Position numbers and translations under genes: made by a program. Positions 1-8,022 of a DNA stretch of 64,000 nucleotides are shown here, piece after piece; positions within the stretch are counted from its first letter, which is position 1; the number at the start of each line of letters is the position of its first letter. Origin of the DNA: Bacillota bacterium (GTDB taxonomy: Bacteria > Bacillota > Negativicutes > Sporomusales > UBA7701). The notes under the pieces were generated by a model, which was given only the letters and a program-made list of their open reading frames with translations, was not told the DNA's origin and searched no databases. Location: contig JAEZJM010000020.1 of the NCBI GenBank assembly GCA_023415775.1, positions 1 through 64,000 of the forward strand, given 5' to 3'.

Positions 1-51
1 TTAGGGCAGAGTACCGACAAGGTACTCTGTCTCTGTCTCAATATTGTTTGC

Positions 52-127
<76 letters not shown>

Positions 128-128
128 C

Positions 129-246
<118 letters not shown>

Positions 247-252
247 TGAAGA

Positions 253-280
253 CCCGCTCGTTTATAACGAGCGGGTTTTT
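253..280 (+). terminator. rRNA operon terminator
   Basis: An 8-bp stem CCCGCTCG/CGAGCGGG with a 7-nt loop is followed by TTTTT, ending the tRNA-5S transcript. Confidence 0.9.
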
Positions 281-325
281 CTATATCCAAGCTTAAGGCA
301 GGATATGGGGCGCCATGATAGAAGG

Positions 326-341
326 AATATGTATACATATT
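326..341 (+). promoter_or_regulatory. 16-bp perfect palindrome upstream of dipeptidase gene
   Basis: AATATGTATACATATT is a perfect palindrome ending 16 bp before the ATG of the VanX-like gene. Its position suits an operator. No regulator can be assigned. Confidence 0.4.
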
Positions 342-357
342 TGGGGGTGGGTTAGTT

Positions 358-1425
358 ATGAAACGCGGGCTCAGGTTAATTTGTCTAGCTGTGATTGCCG
401 TTATAGCGCTCCTGTCGCTTGTTTTGCCGGCATATGCGGCCTCGCCGGACATTTCGCCGGCGATAAAACAAATTATCGGTTTGTACGAAGGTTACGGAGA
501 GCGCTTCCTCTTGCGGGAAAATGACGGCAGAGTGGAGCTTGTATACGACCGCGGCGATAAAAGCGGGTCCGCTTTTTTGGTTTATATTGTATATCCCTTG
601 CAGGCCGTAGCGCGGGACGAATACCGGCTCGATGCAGTTAGTCCATTAGGCAGAGTGTCAGGGCCTATAATCCTTGAGCATGACGCGGCTGGATCAGGCA
701 CAGTATGCAGGGTTGGAGGGACTGTTTATAACCGTCGATTTTTTGACCCCGAGATAGGGAGAACGTATCGTCTGGAGGCCCAGTACTCAATGGACGAACT
801 GCGCAAGCGGGCGGCGGCGGCGACCCCACCCCGCGGACAAAGCACTATCCCGGCCCCAGAACTTGTAAATGTCTTGTCTCTAGATGCTACTATCCATCTC
901 GATATTCGCTATGCGACCGACAACAACTTTATCGGCGCCCCCCTCTATGACCGGCCGCGGGCTTATCTGAGGCGTCCGGCGGCTGAAGCGCTGGTGCGCG
1001 TTCATAAGAAGGTTGCTCTGCATGGGTATGGTCTTATTATCCATGACGCATACCGGCCGTGGATGGTGACTAAAATGTTCTGGGATGCCACTCCTGAGTC
1101 CCAGAAGCAATTTGTCGCCGATCCGGCGAAAGGCTCCTGCCATAACCGGGGCGGAGCCGTCGATGTGGCGCTTTATGAACTTTCCACCGGTCAGCCGGTG
1201 GAAATGCTCAGCGGTTATGACGAATTCTCGCTACGGGCCCACTCGGCATACCCAGGCGGCACTGCGCATCAGCGCCGGCTACGCGATGCGCTGAGGATAT
1301 ATATGGAGTCGGAAGGGTTCGGCATGTATGAGGATGAGTGGTGGCATTTCGACTACAAGGACTGGCGCGAGTATCCGGTAATGAATAATACTTTCGCTGA
1401 GCTGGACGCAGACGCTAACAAGTAA
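358..1425 (+). CDS. Exported D-alanyl-D-alanine dipeptidase (VanX/DdpX family, M15D)
   Basis: The 355-residue protein begins with a signal peptide (about residues 1-27, hydrophobic core then PAYA). The C-terminal half (about 165-350) is a peptidase M15D domain. It has the zinc site SCHNRGGAVD (SxHxxGxxxD) and the EWWH catalytic/zinc motif followed by FDY. The family hydrolyses D-Ala-D-Ala, for vancomycin resistance (VanX) or peptidoglycan dipeptide scavenging (DdpX). The roughly 140-residue N-terminal extension is unrecognised and not part of VanX. There are no vanH/vanA genes nearby, so wall recycling or nutrition is likelier than glycopeptide resistance. Confidence 0.85.
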   Translation: MKRGLRLICLAVIAVIALLSLVLPAYAASPDISPAIKQIIGLYEGYGERFLLRENDGRVELVYDRGDKSGSAFLVYIVYPLQAVARDEYRLDAVSPLGRVSGPIILEHDAAGSGTVCRVGGTVYNRRFFDPEIGRTYRLEAQYSMDELRKRAAAATPPRGQSTIPAPELVNVLSLDATIHLDIRYATDNNFIGAPLYDRPRAYLRRPAAEALVRVHKKVALHGYGLIIHDAYRPWMVTKMFWDATPESQKQFVADPAKGSCHNRGGAVDVALYELSTGQPVEMLSGYDEFSLRAHSAYPGGTAHQRRLRDALRIYMESEGFGMYEDEWWHFDYKDWREYPVMNNTFAELDADANK

Positions 1426-1501
1426 AAGATTCTGGACCCGGTAGGAATCAGTATGACAGGTCAAGAATACAGACAATATTAACTGGAAGGATGTGATAAT
1501 A

Positions 1502-2761
1502 ATGGCAAATTTATTAAAAGACGTACGTAAAATTCTGGCAGTCGTCCTGGCCTTCATTTTTGTCGTGGCCTTTTCTGTGCCGGCGCTGGCAGCTCCGGAC
1601 GCCGCCCTCTACCAGAAGGCGAGGCAGAATCGCGACGCTTTTCTGAACGATTTGGAGACCTTCGTTAACATCGACAGCGGCAGCACCTACGAGCCCGGCC
1701 TGAAAAAGTTCCAGGGACTGCTGATCGAGAGACTGAAAGAACTGGGGGCCGAAGTCGAAACCTTCCCTGTTAACAAACCCCAGGCGGGCGACAACATCGT
1801 CGCTACTTTCCGCGGCACCGGCAAGGGCACCATCCTTCTGCTAGCCCATGCCGACACGGTCTGGGCTGCCGGAACGGTCGAGAAACGACCGTTCCGCATA
1901 GATGAAAAGCGCGCCTACGGTCCTGGAGTATCTGACGAAAAAGGCGGCATAACCAACGGATTGCATGCGTTGGCGCTGCTAAAAGATAGCGGTTTTCAGG
2001 ATTTCGATCGCATCACCTTTGTCATTAATCCGGACGAGGAGAGAAGCTCTCTTGAGTCCCGCGACCTGATCATGAAACTGGCCAAGGAACATAAGTACGC
2101 ACTCAGCCTGGAACCGGGCATCCCGGGCGACGCGGTTATGAATTGGCGCAAAGGCATAGGACGGCTCACGATGGAGGTTTCCGGCCGTAATGCTCATGCC
2201 GGCATTGAACCGGAAAAAGGCCGCAACGCCACGGTCGAGCTGGCCCACCAGATCGTTCAGCTCTCCAACCTAAGCGACACAAAAAAAATGACTACAGTTA
2301 ACTGGACGCTCCTCGATAAGACCAAGACCCCGGTAAACGTCATTCCCGACTATGCCTGGGCGCAGGCCGACGTCAGGGTACTGTACCCGGACGAGTACGA
2401 CCGGGTGATGAAGGATGTCGAACGAATATCCAAGCAAAAGCTAATCCCGGACGCCCAGGTAAAATTCAGCCTATTTAAGGGGCGGCCGCCGTTTGCGAAA
2501 AACGATAAAACCGAGGCCCTGGTTGCTCACCTGCAGAAGATTTACGGAAACGAACTTGGTTTAACGCTTGGCGTCGAAGGGTCAGGCGGCGGGTCCGACG
2601 CCAACTATGCGGCTATCGTCGGCGCGATTGCAGTCGACGGACTGGGCATCGTTGGCGGCGGCGACCACACTCCGGACGAGTATATCGAACTAGACAGCAT
2701 CGTTCCTCGCCTCTATCTACTGACACGTATCATCATGGACATCGGCAGCGGCAAACTATAA
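1502..2761 (+). CDS. Exported M20 family metallopeptidase (glutamate carboxypeptidase-like)
   Basis: A 419-residue protein with an N-terminal signal peptide (about 1-30, ending VPALA) and a peptidase M20 domain with inserted dimerisation domain. Di-zinc ligand motifs are visible: LLLAHADTVW (H, D), GVSDEKGG (Asp), NPDEERSS (Glu pair) and a late His in GGGDHTPDEY. It resembles carboxypeptidase G2-type enzymes, which remove C-terminal Glu from folates or peptides; the substrate here is unknown. I chose ATG 1502 because GGAAGG (1485-1490) is well spaced for it. An upstream in-frame GTG at 1493 is too close to that site. Confidence 0.85.
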   Translation: MANLLKDVRKILAVVLAFIFVVAFSVPALAAPDAALYQKARQNRDAFLNDLETFVNIDSGSTYEPGLKKFQGLLIERLKELGAEVETFPVNKPQAGDNIVATFRGTGKGTILLLAHADTVWAAGTVEKRPFRIDEKRAYGPGVSDEKGGITNGLHALALLKDSGFQDFDRITFVINPDEERSSLESRDLIMKLAKEHKYALSLEPGIPGDAVMNWRKGIGRLTMEVSGRNAHAGIEPEKGRNATVELAHQIVQLSNLSDTKKMTTVNWTLLDKTKTPVNVIPDYAWAQADVRVLYPDEYDRVMKDVERISKQKLIPDAQVKFSLFKGRPPFAKNDKTEALVAHLQKIYGNELGLTLGVEGSGGGSDANYAAIVGAIAVDGLGIVGGGDHTPDEYIELDSIVPRLYLLTRIIMDIGSGKL

Positions 2762-2776
2762 CACAGATGGATAAAG

Positions 2777-2807
2777 GCCCCGCGGCTTAAGAGCCGCGGG
2801 GCTTTTT
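2777..2807 (+). terminator. Intrinsic terminator after M20 peptidase
   Basis: An 11-bp GC-rich stem (2777-2787 with 2792-2802), 4-nt loop, then TTTTT. It separates the plus-strand peptidase from the convergent glycosyltransferase pair. Confidence 0.9.
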
Positions 2808-2824
2808 GTCTCACGAAGGGATGT

Positions 2825-3949
2825 TCATCCGACCCAATACCAATTTATAAACAGGATGGTGCACAGCGACAGCAGGAGAGCGTTTACGACCAGAAAACAG
2901 ACGAAGATCGCTTTCGGCAGACCGGCGAAAACGATATAAAGCGGGAAAACGACGAGCAAGAAGCGGGACATGCTGTACAAAGGGAGAAAAGATGAGGTGG
3001 AAAACAACGGGATGAGAAACCATAGCCAGCCTACAAGGAGGTAGGACACAGGGATTGTTTGCCGGCGGGAAAGCGTGGCTGCTCCCAGTCCGACCAGTCC
3101 GGTCAGGACCAGAAAGGCGTCGAGGGCAATGCCGGCCTGGGTGTTGGGCCACAAGGCCCTCAGGAGGCTCAGGTTGCGGATATAGTTATCCGCCGGCCAG
3201 CCGAAAGACCGCCCCCAAGCCTGTTGGGAGTGGACAAACGCAAGCGGGTCGCCGAAAGAGAACGCATTATAGGCCATATATCCCAGCAAGGTAGCCGGAG
3301 CCATAAAAGGCGCTAATAGAGCCCAGGCCGGTCGACCATCAGCTTTGCGGCTCAGGTATAGCTCATAGGCGACCAAAAAAAAGAGGCATACACCGAGATT
3401 GCGAGTAAGGGCCGCCAAGGCGGCGCAGATTCCCGCCGGCCACCACTCCCCCTGACGGGCATAGTAAACGCAAGCGAGAGAAAAGGTCAGGAACAGGGGC
3501 TCGGTGTAAACGCTGTTCAAAAAGAAAGAGGTTGGCATCACCGCATAGGCCAGAAGAGCTCTGTCCGTCGTGCGGCCCGAAAAGTCGCGGTGGAAGGCGG
3601 CGTGCATTGCTCCGAAACTCAGGACGGTAAACAGGTTGCAGACAAGCAGCCCGGCGATAGAGTGACTAAGCCCTAGACCGGCTGCGGCGCGGATGAGAAC
3701 AATAAGCATGGGAAAAAAGACTACGCTTTTTTCATCGTAGCCTTGAGCGGCAATATACGTATACCAATGTGCGTCCCACTTAATTAACGGGGCGGCGATC
3801 GGCGGTATGTCAACAAGATAAGGGTTTATAAACCCGGCGGGAATGTGGGCGGGCAGGCTGGTTGCCAGCCAAACGGAAAACAGCACAATTGCCGAGTGCA
3901 GAAGAATAGGGCGCCAGATTCCTGCGACCGTGTACAAGTAACGATTCAT
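2825..3949 (-). CDS. Polytopic membrane mannosyltransferase-like protein (PIG-V-like)
   Basis: A 374-residue protein with about ten membrane segments. The luminal-type motif KWDAHWYTYIAAQGY (about 57-71), followed by FFPM, matches the catalytic loop of PIG-V-type GT-C mannosyltransferases, which use a lipid-linked sugar donor. It starts 18 bp after the stop of the upstream GT2-GtrA gene on the same strand. The pair therefore likely works together: one makes a polyprenyl-phosphate sugar, the other transfers it outside the membrane. The acceptor is unknown, and other GT-C families remain possible. Confidence 0.7.
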   Translation of the reverse strand: MNRYLYTVAGIWRPILLHSAIVLFSVWLATSLPAHIPAGFINPYLVDIPPIAAPLIKWDAHWYTYIAAQGYDEKSVVFFPMLIVLIRAAAGLGLSHSIAGLLVCNLFTVLSFGAMHAAFHRDFSGRTTDRALLAYAVMPTSFFLNSVYTEPLFLTFSLACVYYARQGEWWPAGICAALAALTRNLGVCLFFLVAYELYLSRKADGRPAWALLAPFMAPATLLGYMAYNAFSFGDPLAFVHSQQAWGRSFGWPADNYIRNLSLLRALWPNTQAGIALDAFLVLTGLVGLGAATLSRRQTIPVSYLLVGWLWFLIPLFSTSSFLPLYSMSRFLLVVFPLYIVFAGLPKAIFVCFLVVNALLLSLCTILFINWYWVG

Positions 3950-3967
3950 AATCTTAACCTGGCCAGG

Positions 3968-5095
3968 TTACGGCGTTTCGCCGGCGTACTCGCGGGTGAC
4001 GACCAGCTCAGGGCGGGGCTCGGGGCGGCTCCATGTCCAGCGGTCGTTAGCCACGAAGCTCCACCAGGTAGCGAGAACGATGCCGACAAGCTGACCGGCG
4101 ACAGGGCTCCAGCCGTTGGCGAAAAACGTATGGGCGAAAGCGGCCGTGATTGCGATGCTGAGGGCCGAAACAAATGCAAACTGAATGAATTGCTTCCAGC
4201 GCCGCCAGAAAACCGGCTTGTTTTGCATTCGCCATGTGATGCTGTCATTCCAGAGAAAATTGTGCACCATCGCTACAAAAGATGCAGCCACCGAGGCGAA
4301 AGCGACATCTGCAGTAAAATAATTCAGCAAAACCGTCAAGCCGAGTAAATTGACGGGGACGCCAGCGGCCCCAACAAGGCAGAACGTGAAGAAACGAGCA
4401 TCTTCGGGATTATGCCGCGCCAAGCGGATAATATGGCGTAAATAATCGTACTGATCCCGCCAGGTCATTTTGGAGGCGCCGCTGCCACGGGCGACAAACG
4501 CGTACGGAATCTCATGCACAGCGTGGTACTCGCCCTTCACAAGTACCTCCATGAGAATCTTCCAGCCGATGGGGTTAAGCCCGGCGTTCGCGATAACGCT
4601 GCGGCGAAGGCCAAAAAAGCCGCTCGTGCAATCCGATATTGCCCGAAGCCGCCTAATTGACAAGCGGCCAATCATCCTGGCCGTCCAGGACACAAGCTTG
4701 CGGAAAACATTAAGGCCGCCGTCCGAGCCGCCGCTGATAAAACGGCTGGGGATAACCACGTCCGCCCTGCCCAGACGCTTCATCATTACTGGCAAAAGTT
4801 CCGGCGGATGCTGCAAATCGGCATCCATCACGATTATACAGTCGCCGGCCGACAGAGAAAACCCCTTTACCACCGCGGAAGCAAGGCCCCTTTCGCCCTC
4901 GCGGTGGACAAATGCTACGCTAGGATACCGCTCGGCCAGCGCTGCCAAAACGGCCGGGGTATCATCGCGGCTGTCGTCGACAAACAGCAACTCGTACGAG
5001 TAGCCGCATCCCGCCAAAGTCGTAGTAATCCTCTGCGTAATAGTCCGGACGTTTTCGCGCTCGTTGTAAGTCGGTACAATTATGCTTAAGTCCAT
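3968..5095 (-). CDS. Polyprenyl-phosphate glycosyltransferase fused to GtrA-like flippase domain
   Basis: A 375-residue fusion. Residues 1-230 form a GT2 domain of the dolichol-phosphate mannosyltransferase type: start MDLSIIVPTYNERENV, then DDSRDDT, then the metal site DADLQHPPE. Residues about 235-355 hold four membrane helices of a GtrA domain, including VHNFLWNDSITW. The family builds polyprenyl-phosphate sugars and may help flip them. ATG 5095 is chosen over the upstream in-frame codon because AAAGGA lies about 9 nt before it. It is the first gene of a two-gene minus-strand operon with the PIG-V-like protein. Confidence 0.85.
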   Translation of the reverse strand: MDLSIIVPTYNERENVRTITQRITTTLAGCGYSYELLFVDDSRDDTPAVLAALAERYPSVAFVHREGERGLASAVVKGFSLSAGDCIIVMDADLQHPPELLPVMMKRLGRADVVIPSRFISGGSDGGLNVFRKLVSWTARMIGRLSIRRLRAISDCTSGFFGLRRSVIANAGLNPIGWKILMEVLVKGEYHAVHEIPYAFVARGSGASKMTWRDQYDYLRHIIRLARHNPEDARFFTFCLVGAAGVPVNLLGLTVLLNYFTADVAFASVAASFVAMVHNFLWNDSITWRMQNKPVFWRRWKQFIQFAFVSALSIAITAAFAHTFFANGWSPVAGQLVGIVLATWWSFVANDRWTWSRPEPRPELVVTREYAGETP

Positions 5096-5280
5096 GTGTA
5101 TGCATCCTTTCGGCCTCAAGCCGGAATTTTGGTCTGGGAAAGATGTCCGCTATTAGTATTGACTGTTTGCCTTAACGTACGCACCATATTAAGAGGAAAA
5201 TAACGCCAGGCCGGTGCTGTTGCCCGCAGGAATCTTGGGCGTCCTACCGAATAAATTATAAAAAGAATGGTGGTGATTAC

Positions 5281-5613
5281 ATGATCGTATCCAAAGACAA
5301 CAAACAGATAATACAGCTTGATGAAAAATCAACACGGCGAGTGCTTGTTTACGGGCCATCGCTGATGCTGGTCGAGTTTGCCTTCAAAAAGGGCGGCGTG
5401 GGCAAGATGCATAAGCATGAAGCTCACGAGCAGGTGGGCTATGTCGCCAAGGGAAGCTTCGAAATAACCGTGGGCGGAGAAACGAAAATCGCCCGCGAAG
5501 GAGACTGTTACTACGCCGACCGCAACGTACTCCATGGCGTCGTTGCCCTTGAAGACGACTCGGTGCTCATCGACACCTTCACCCCCATAAGGGAAGACTT
5601 TCTGCCGCAATAA
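5281..5613 (+). CDS. Small cupin-domain protein
   Basis: A 110-residue single-domain cupin. The metal-binding motifs are visible: KMHKHEAHEQVGYV (cupin motif 1, two His then Glu) and a motif 2 region around YYADRNVLHGV with its His. Such proteins bind a divalent metal and act as isomerases, sugar or small-molecule enzymes, or sensors; nothing local specifies which. It is monocistronic, with a strong bidirectional-type hairpin just downstream. Confidence 0.8.
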   Translation: MIVSKDNKQIIQLDEKSTRRVLVYGPSLMLVEFAFKKGGVGKMHKHEAHEQVGYVAKGSFEITVGGETKIAREGDCYYADRNVLHGVVALEDDSVLIDTFTPIREDFLPQ

Positions 5614-5650
5614 AAAAGCGCGCACCGGACACCGAGGCTTATCGTACTAA

Positions 5651-5694
5651 AACACAGAATCCCCATGGCGTTTGCCATGGGGATTCTGTGTTTT
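5651..5694 (+). terminator. Long perfect hairpin terminator
   Basis: Perfect 19-bp arms (5651-5669 and 5674-5692) with a GTTT loop, a T-run after and an A-run before. It could terminate transcription from both sides. Confidence 0.8.
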
Positions 5695-5699
5695 AAGTG

Positions 5700-5780
5700 T
5701 ATGCATTTTTGCACAGGGGCTGACGCGGGTTGACGAGCGCTAATCGTGATATTCGAGGCCGATGGCGTATGCATTTATGC
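5700..5780 (+). promoter_or_regulatory. Two TATGCATTT(T/A)TGC candidate operator copies
   Basis: TATGCATTTTTGCA at 5700-5713 and the near copy TATGCATTTATGC at 5768-5780. The first is the exact reverse complement of a sequence upstream of the sigma-54 regulator gene (12327-12340). No binding protein is known from the sequence. Confidence 0.3.
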
Positions 5781-5906
5781 TCATGGAAAGAGGGGGTTGG
5801 AAGATGAAATCGCTGCAAATCGCGCAATTTTCGCAACTTATAAAACTGGCATGTATCTTGCAGTATATAAAATGGGGAAACAACTGCTCCGAACGGAGGC
5901 CCTACT

Positions 5907-6029
5907 ATGAAAGACAGCGGTCGGTATAACGACGAAGTCGAACTCTTCTGGGACGGATACGAGTATATCGTTCCCCAGGAAGCCCCTCCTGCCGTAAGGG
6001 CAGCGGAGCACGTGGCGGCGACCTGCTAA
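5907..6029 (+). CDS. Small hypothetical protein (40 aa)
   Basis: ATG at 5907 follows GGAGG (5895-5899) with 7-nt spacing. The product is acidic in its first half (begins MKDSGRYNDEVELFWDGYEY) and ends in Cys. Its TAA overlaps the stop codon of the convergent XRE regulator by 3 bp. I recognise no domain. The ribosome site is the main support. Confidence 0.5.
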   Translation: MKDSGRYNDEVELFWDGYEYIVPQEAPPAVRAAEHVAATC

Positions 6030-6427
6030 ACGAGCGGGGTCCTTCGCCTGCGCTGGGACTTGATGATGGCGTCGACGACGGCTTCTACCGTCTCGGCTGA
6101 TACGCCATTGGCGAGCGCCTTTTTAGTAAGCTGCAGAAACGGCATGCTCTCCGACTTGGCCAATAGCGCGATAAACTCCGGGCCGAGGTTAGGCAAACAA
6201 TCGGTGGGCAATTGGGCTTCGCTGATGCGGAAATAGTCGGCGTTTATTCCGAGGGCTCCGGCCAGACTGCTGACAACTCGCGAGGAAACCTCTGTCTTGC
6301 GACCGTTTTCAATGTTGGTGATATATGAACGGGAAACGCCCGACCGTTGCGATAACTCCTCGACGGTCAGTTCGCGCAGTTTACGCAGGGAACGGAGTTT
6401 AGTTCCAATATCCACCTTGTTGACCAC
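6026..6427 (-). CDS. XRE-family transcriptional regulator
   Basis: A 133-residue protein with an N-terminal helix-turn-helix (about 8-62: LRSLRKLRELTVEELSQRSG then SRSYITNIENGR) and a C-terminal helical tail (about 70-130) suited to dimerisation. The layout is that of SinR- or Xre-like repressors. It is divergent from a second XRE gene (6674), and the shared 246-bp region contains repeated GTTTC-N5-GAAAC inverted repeats. An imperfect copy overlaps its own promoter region, so autoregulation is likely. Confidence 0.85.
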   Translation of the reverse strand: MVNKVDIGTKLRSLRKLRELTVEELSQRSGVSRSYITNIENGRKTEVSSRVVSSLAGALGINADYFRISEAQLPTDCLPNLGPEFIALLAKSESMPFLQLTKKALANGVSAETVEAVVDAIIKSQRRRRTPLV

Positions 6428-6462
6428 CTCCTCGCAGATAATTATACATTATTATACCCAAC

Positions 6463-6477
6463 GTTTCCAGTAGAGTT
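6463..6477. promoter_or_regulatory. Degenerate XRE operator copy
   Basis: GTTTCCAGTAGAGTT is an imperfect copy of the GTTTC-N5-GAAAC repeat. It sits just upstream of a minus-strand -10 (TATAAT, 6451-6456) that would serve the XRE gene at 6427. Confidence 0.4.
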
Positions 6478-6552
6478 TTATGTATGCCTACATTTAAACG
6501 CGTTTCAGGGAAAAAACGAATGCTACCAATGGAAGCAATTTTCTGAAAAATC

Positions 6553-6581
6553 TTGACAACGTTTCCAAAAGAAACTATACT
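6553..6581 (+). promoter_or_regulatory. Consensus sigma-A promoter with embedded operator
   Basis: TTGACA (6553-6558), a 17-nt spacer, then TATACT (6576-6581). The inverted repeat GTTTCCAAAAGAAAC (6561-6575) fills the spacer exactly, so a bound repressor would block RNA polymerase. It drives the XRE gene at 6674 and the genes behind it. Confidence 0.8.
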
Positions 6582-6625
6582 CAAGTTAGAGAGAGCCACA
6601 GAAGGCGTTTTTTTAAACCTAAAAC

Positions 6626-6640
6626 GTTTCTAAAAGAAAC
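6626..6640. promoter_or_regulatory. Second operator copy
   Basis: GTTTCTAAAAGAAAC is a perfect inverted repeat with 5-bp arms. It lies between the promoter at 6553 and the second XRE gene, where a bound protein could act as a roadblock. Confidence 0.65.
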
Positions 6641-6673
6641 GGAAGCGACCTTTTGTTTCTAGGGGGGATGCCG

Positions 6674-6901
6674 TTGAGCGGGTCAAGGATTAGAGAACTG
6701 ATGCGTAGAAGGGGCCTCAACATCACCGAGCTTGCTAAACTTGTCGATGTCGAGAGGTCCCACATCTCCAACATCCTTGCCGGGCGCAAAAAACCGTCGA
6801 TCGATCTTGCGCTCAGGATGTCGCGGGTGTTGGGGGTAACAGTGAACGAACTTATGCGCAAAGACGGATTCCGTAGTTTTGGAACCAGACCCAAACGTTA
6901 G
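6674..6901 (+). CDS. Small XRE-family DNA-binding protein
   Basis: A 75-residue protein that is almost only a helix-turn-helix (about 4-62: RIRELMRRRGLNITELAKLV then ERSHISNILAGRKKPS). It is typical of minimal Xre/Cro-like regulators. TTG 6674 is preferred because AGGGGGG (6661-6667) is ideally spaced. ATG 6668 in the same frame almost touches that site but cannot be excluded. It is transcribed from the operator-bearing promoter at 6553 and probably co-transcribed with the gene at 6919. Confidence 0.8.
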   Translation: MSGSRIRELMRRRGLNITELAKLVDVERSHISNILAGRKKPSIDLALRMSRVLGVTVNELMRKDGFRSFGTRPKR

Positions 6902-6918
6902 GAAAAGGAGAGATAGAC

Positions 6919-7128
6919 ATGATGACGATAGCAATCGATCCGGCCGGATCGCTCGGGGAAAAGGAGCTGGCCATCATCAGGGCGAAACTGCGCAACCCCG
7001 ACGGGATATCGGCGGTACCGGTCAATGCCGAAAAGAATACTCTTCGTATCGGCGTCGACGACGCAGAATTTGCTGATGACTGGGAATTCATCGGGCGAAA
7101 ACTGGGCTACCGCGTCCATAGCGTTTAG
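6919..7128 (+). CDS. Small hypothetical protein (69 aa)
   Basis: It follows the XRE gene by 17 bp, with AGGAAAAGGAG upstream. The sequence has a mixed alpha/beta look and no recognised domain. It is soluble, slightly acidic and has no signal peptide. Co-transcription with the small XRE gene suggests one regulatory unit, but no function can be given. Confidence 0.65.
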   Translation: MMTIAIDPAGSLGEKELAIIRAKLRNPDGISAVPVNAEKNTLRIGVDDAEFADDWEFIGRKLGYRVHSV

Positions 7129-7226
7129 TAATCCCCGCATGTCCCAGGCGCAAAAATCCCGGCGCATATCTAGCTGGCTTACCTGACGTACAGAGGTTTC
7201 CGTCAGGAGAAAAAAGGGGTGACTGT

Positions 7227-7913
7227 ATGGATTTCTTTCTCGCCCTGATCGGGATTATGATGGTCAACATAGTCCTCAGCGGCGACAACGCAGTCGTAAT
7301 CGCTATGGCGAGCCGCTGCCTGCCCCCGAAGCAGCAGCGACTCGCCATCCTCTGGGGCAGCGCTGGCGCGATCGGCCTCAGGGTCATTCTGACCATCGTT
7401 GCAGTCGTTCTGCTGCAAATACCCTATCTTCAGTTTTTCGGCGGACTGCTGCTGGTATGGATAGCCGCCAAGCTGCTCCTTGAAGACGAGAACTGCGAAA
7501 ACGTGGAAGCCTCCGATAATTTGTGGGCGGCGGTTAAAACCATCATTATCGCCGACATCATTATGAGCCTCGACAACACCCTCGCCATCGCCGCCATCGC
7601 CAAAGGCGACTACCTGCTGCTTTTCGTCGGCCTGGCGCTGAGCATACCGCTCATCATTTTCGGCAGCCAGCTCCTAGTGGTGGTCATGAACAGGTTTCCG
7701 ATCATCGTTTACATCGGTGCCGGTCTCATCGCCTGGACGGCCGGGGAAATGATGGTTCGCGACCAGAAAGTTGGCCACTACTTTACCGACTATACCCCCG
7801 TATGGCTGATTCCGCTTGCCATCACCGTCGGCGTTATCGCTCTCGGCGTCTGGCAGAAGAAGTATAGGAAAGTGGAGCACGCAGGGGGACATAAGCCAGA
7901 CAATGCGGACTGA
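7227..7913 (+). CDS. TerC/YjbE-family integral membrane protein
   Basis: A 228-residue, about seven-helix membrane protein. It carries the paired acidic motifs of the TerC family, NIVLSGDNAVVIAM (about 14-27) and ADIIMSLDNTLAIA (about 110-123). YjbE-type members are implicated in Mn2+ export or metal loading of exported enzymes. A small stem-loop (CCTGACG/CGTCAGG, 7182-7207) precedes the ribosome site. I could not match the leader to the Mn2+-sensing yybP-ykoY riboswitch. Confidence 0.85.
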   Translation: MDFFLALIGIMMVNIVLSGDNAVVIAMASRCLPPKQQRLAILWGSAGAIGLRVILTIVAVVLLQIPYLQFFGGLLLVWIAAKLLLEDENCENVEASDNLWAAVKTIIIADIIMSLDNTLAIAAIAKGDYLLLFVGLALSIPLIIFGSQLLVVVMNRFPIIVYIGAGLIAWTAGEMMVRDQKVGHYFTDYTPVWLIPLAITVGVIALGVWQKKYRKVEHAGGHKPDNAD

Positions 7914-7952
7914 AATAATTTTTTTTGCCAATTAATGATTCCCTGGGAAACG

Positions 7953-7998
7953 TTGGCCGCAAAGGTCGCGCATGAGACCTTTATGGATAAACGGCCAA
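7953..7998 (+). promoter_or_regulatory. Two-layer hairpin in leader of SLC13 gene
   Basis: TTGGCCG (7953-7959) pairs with CGGCCAA (7992-7998), enclosing AAAGGTC (7961-7967) paired with GACCTTT (7976-7982). It ends about 10 nt before the AAAGGAGG ribosome site of the transporter gene, so it may shape translation or mRNA stability. It matches no riboswitch class I know. Confidence 0.4.
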
Positions 7999-8022
7999 AA
8001 TCAAAAAAAGGAGGTCAAGTGA

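Noticed and set aside
358..1425. Vancomycin-resistance cluster
   Set aside because: Only a VanX-like dipeptidase is present, with an exported signal and no vanH, vanA or VanRS genes nearby.
7129..7226. Mn2+-sensing yybP-ykoY riboswitch before the TerC-family gene
   Set aside because: The gene family makes it plausible, but the short leader has only one small stem-loop and no conserved GGGGAGUA-type segments.
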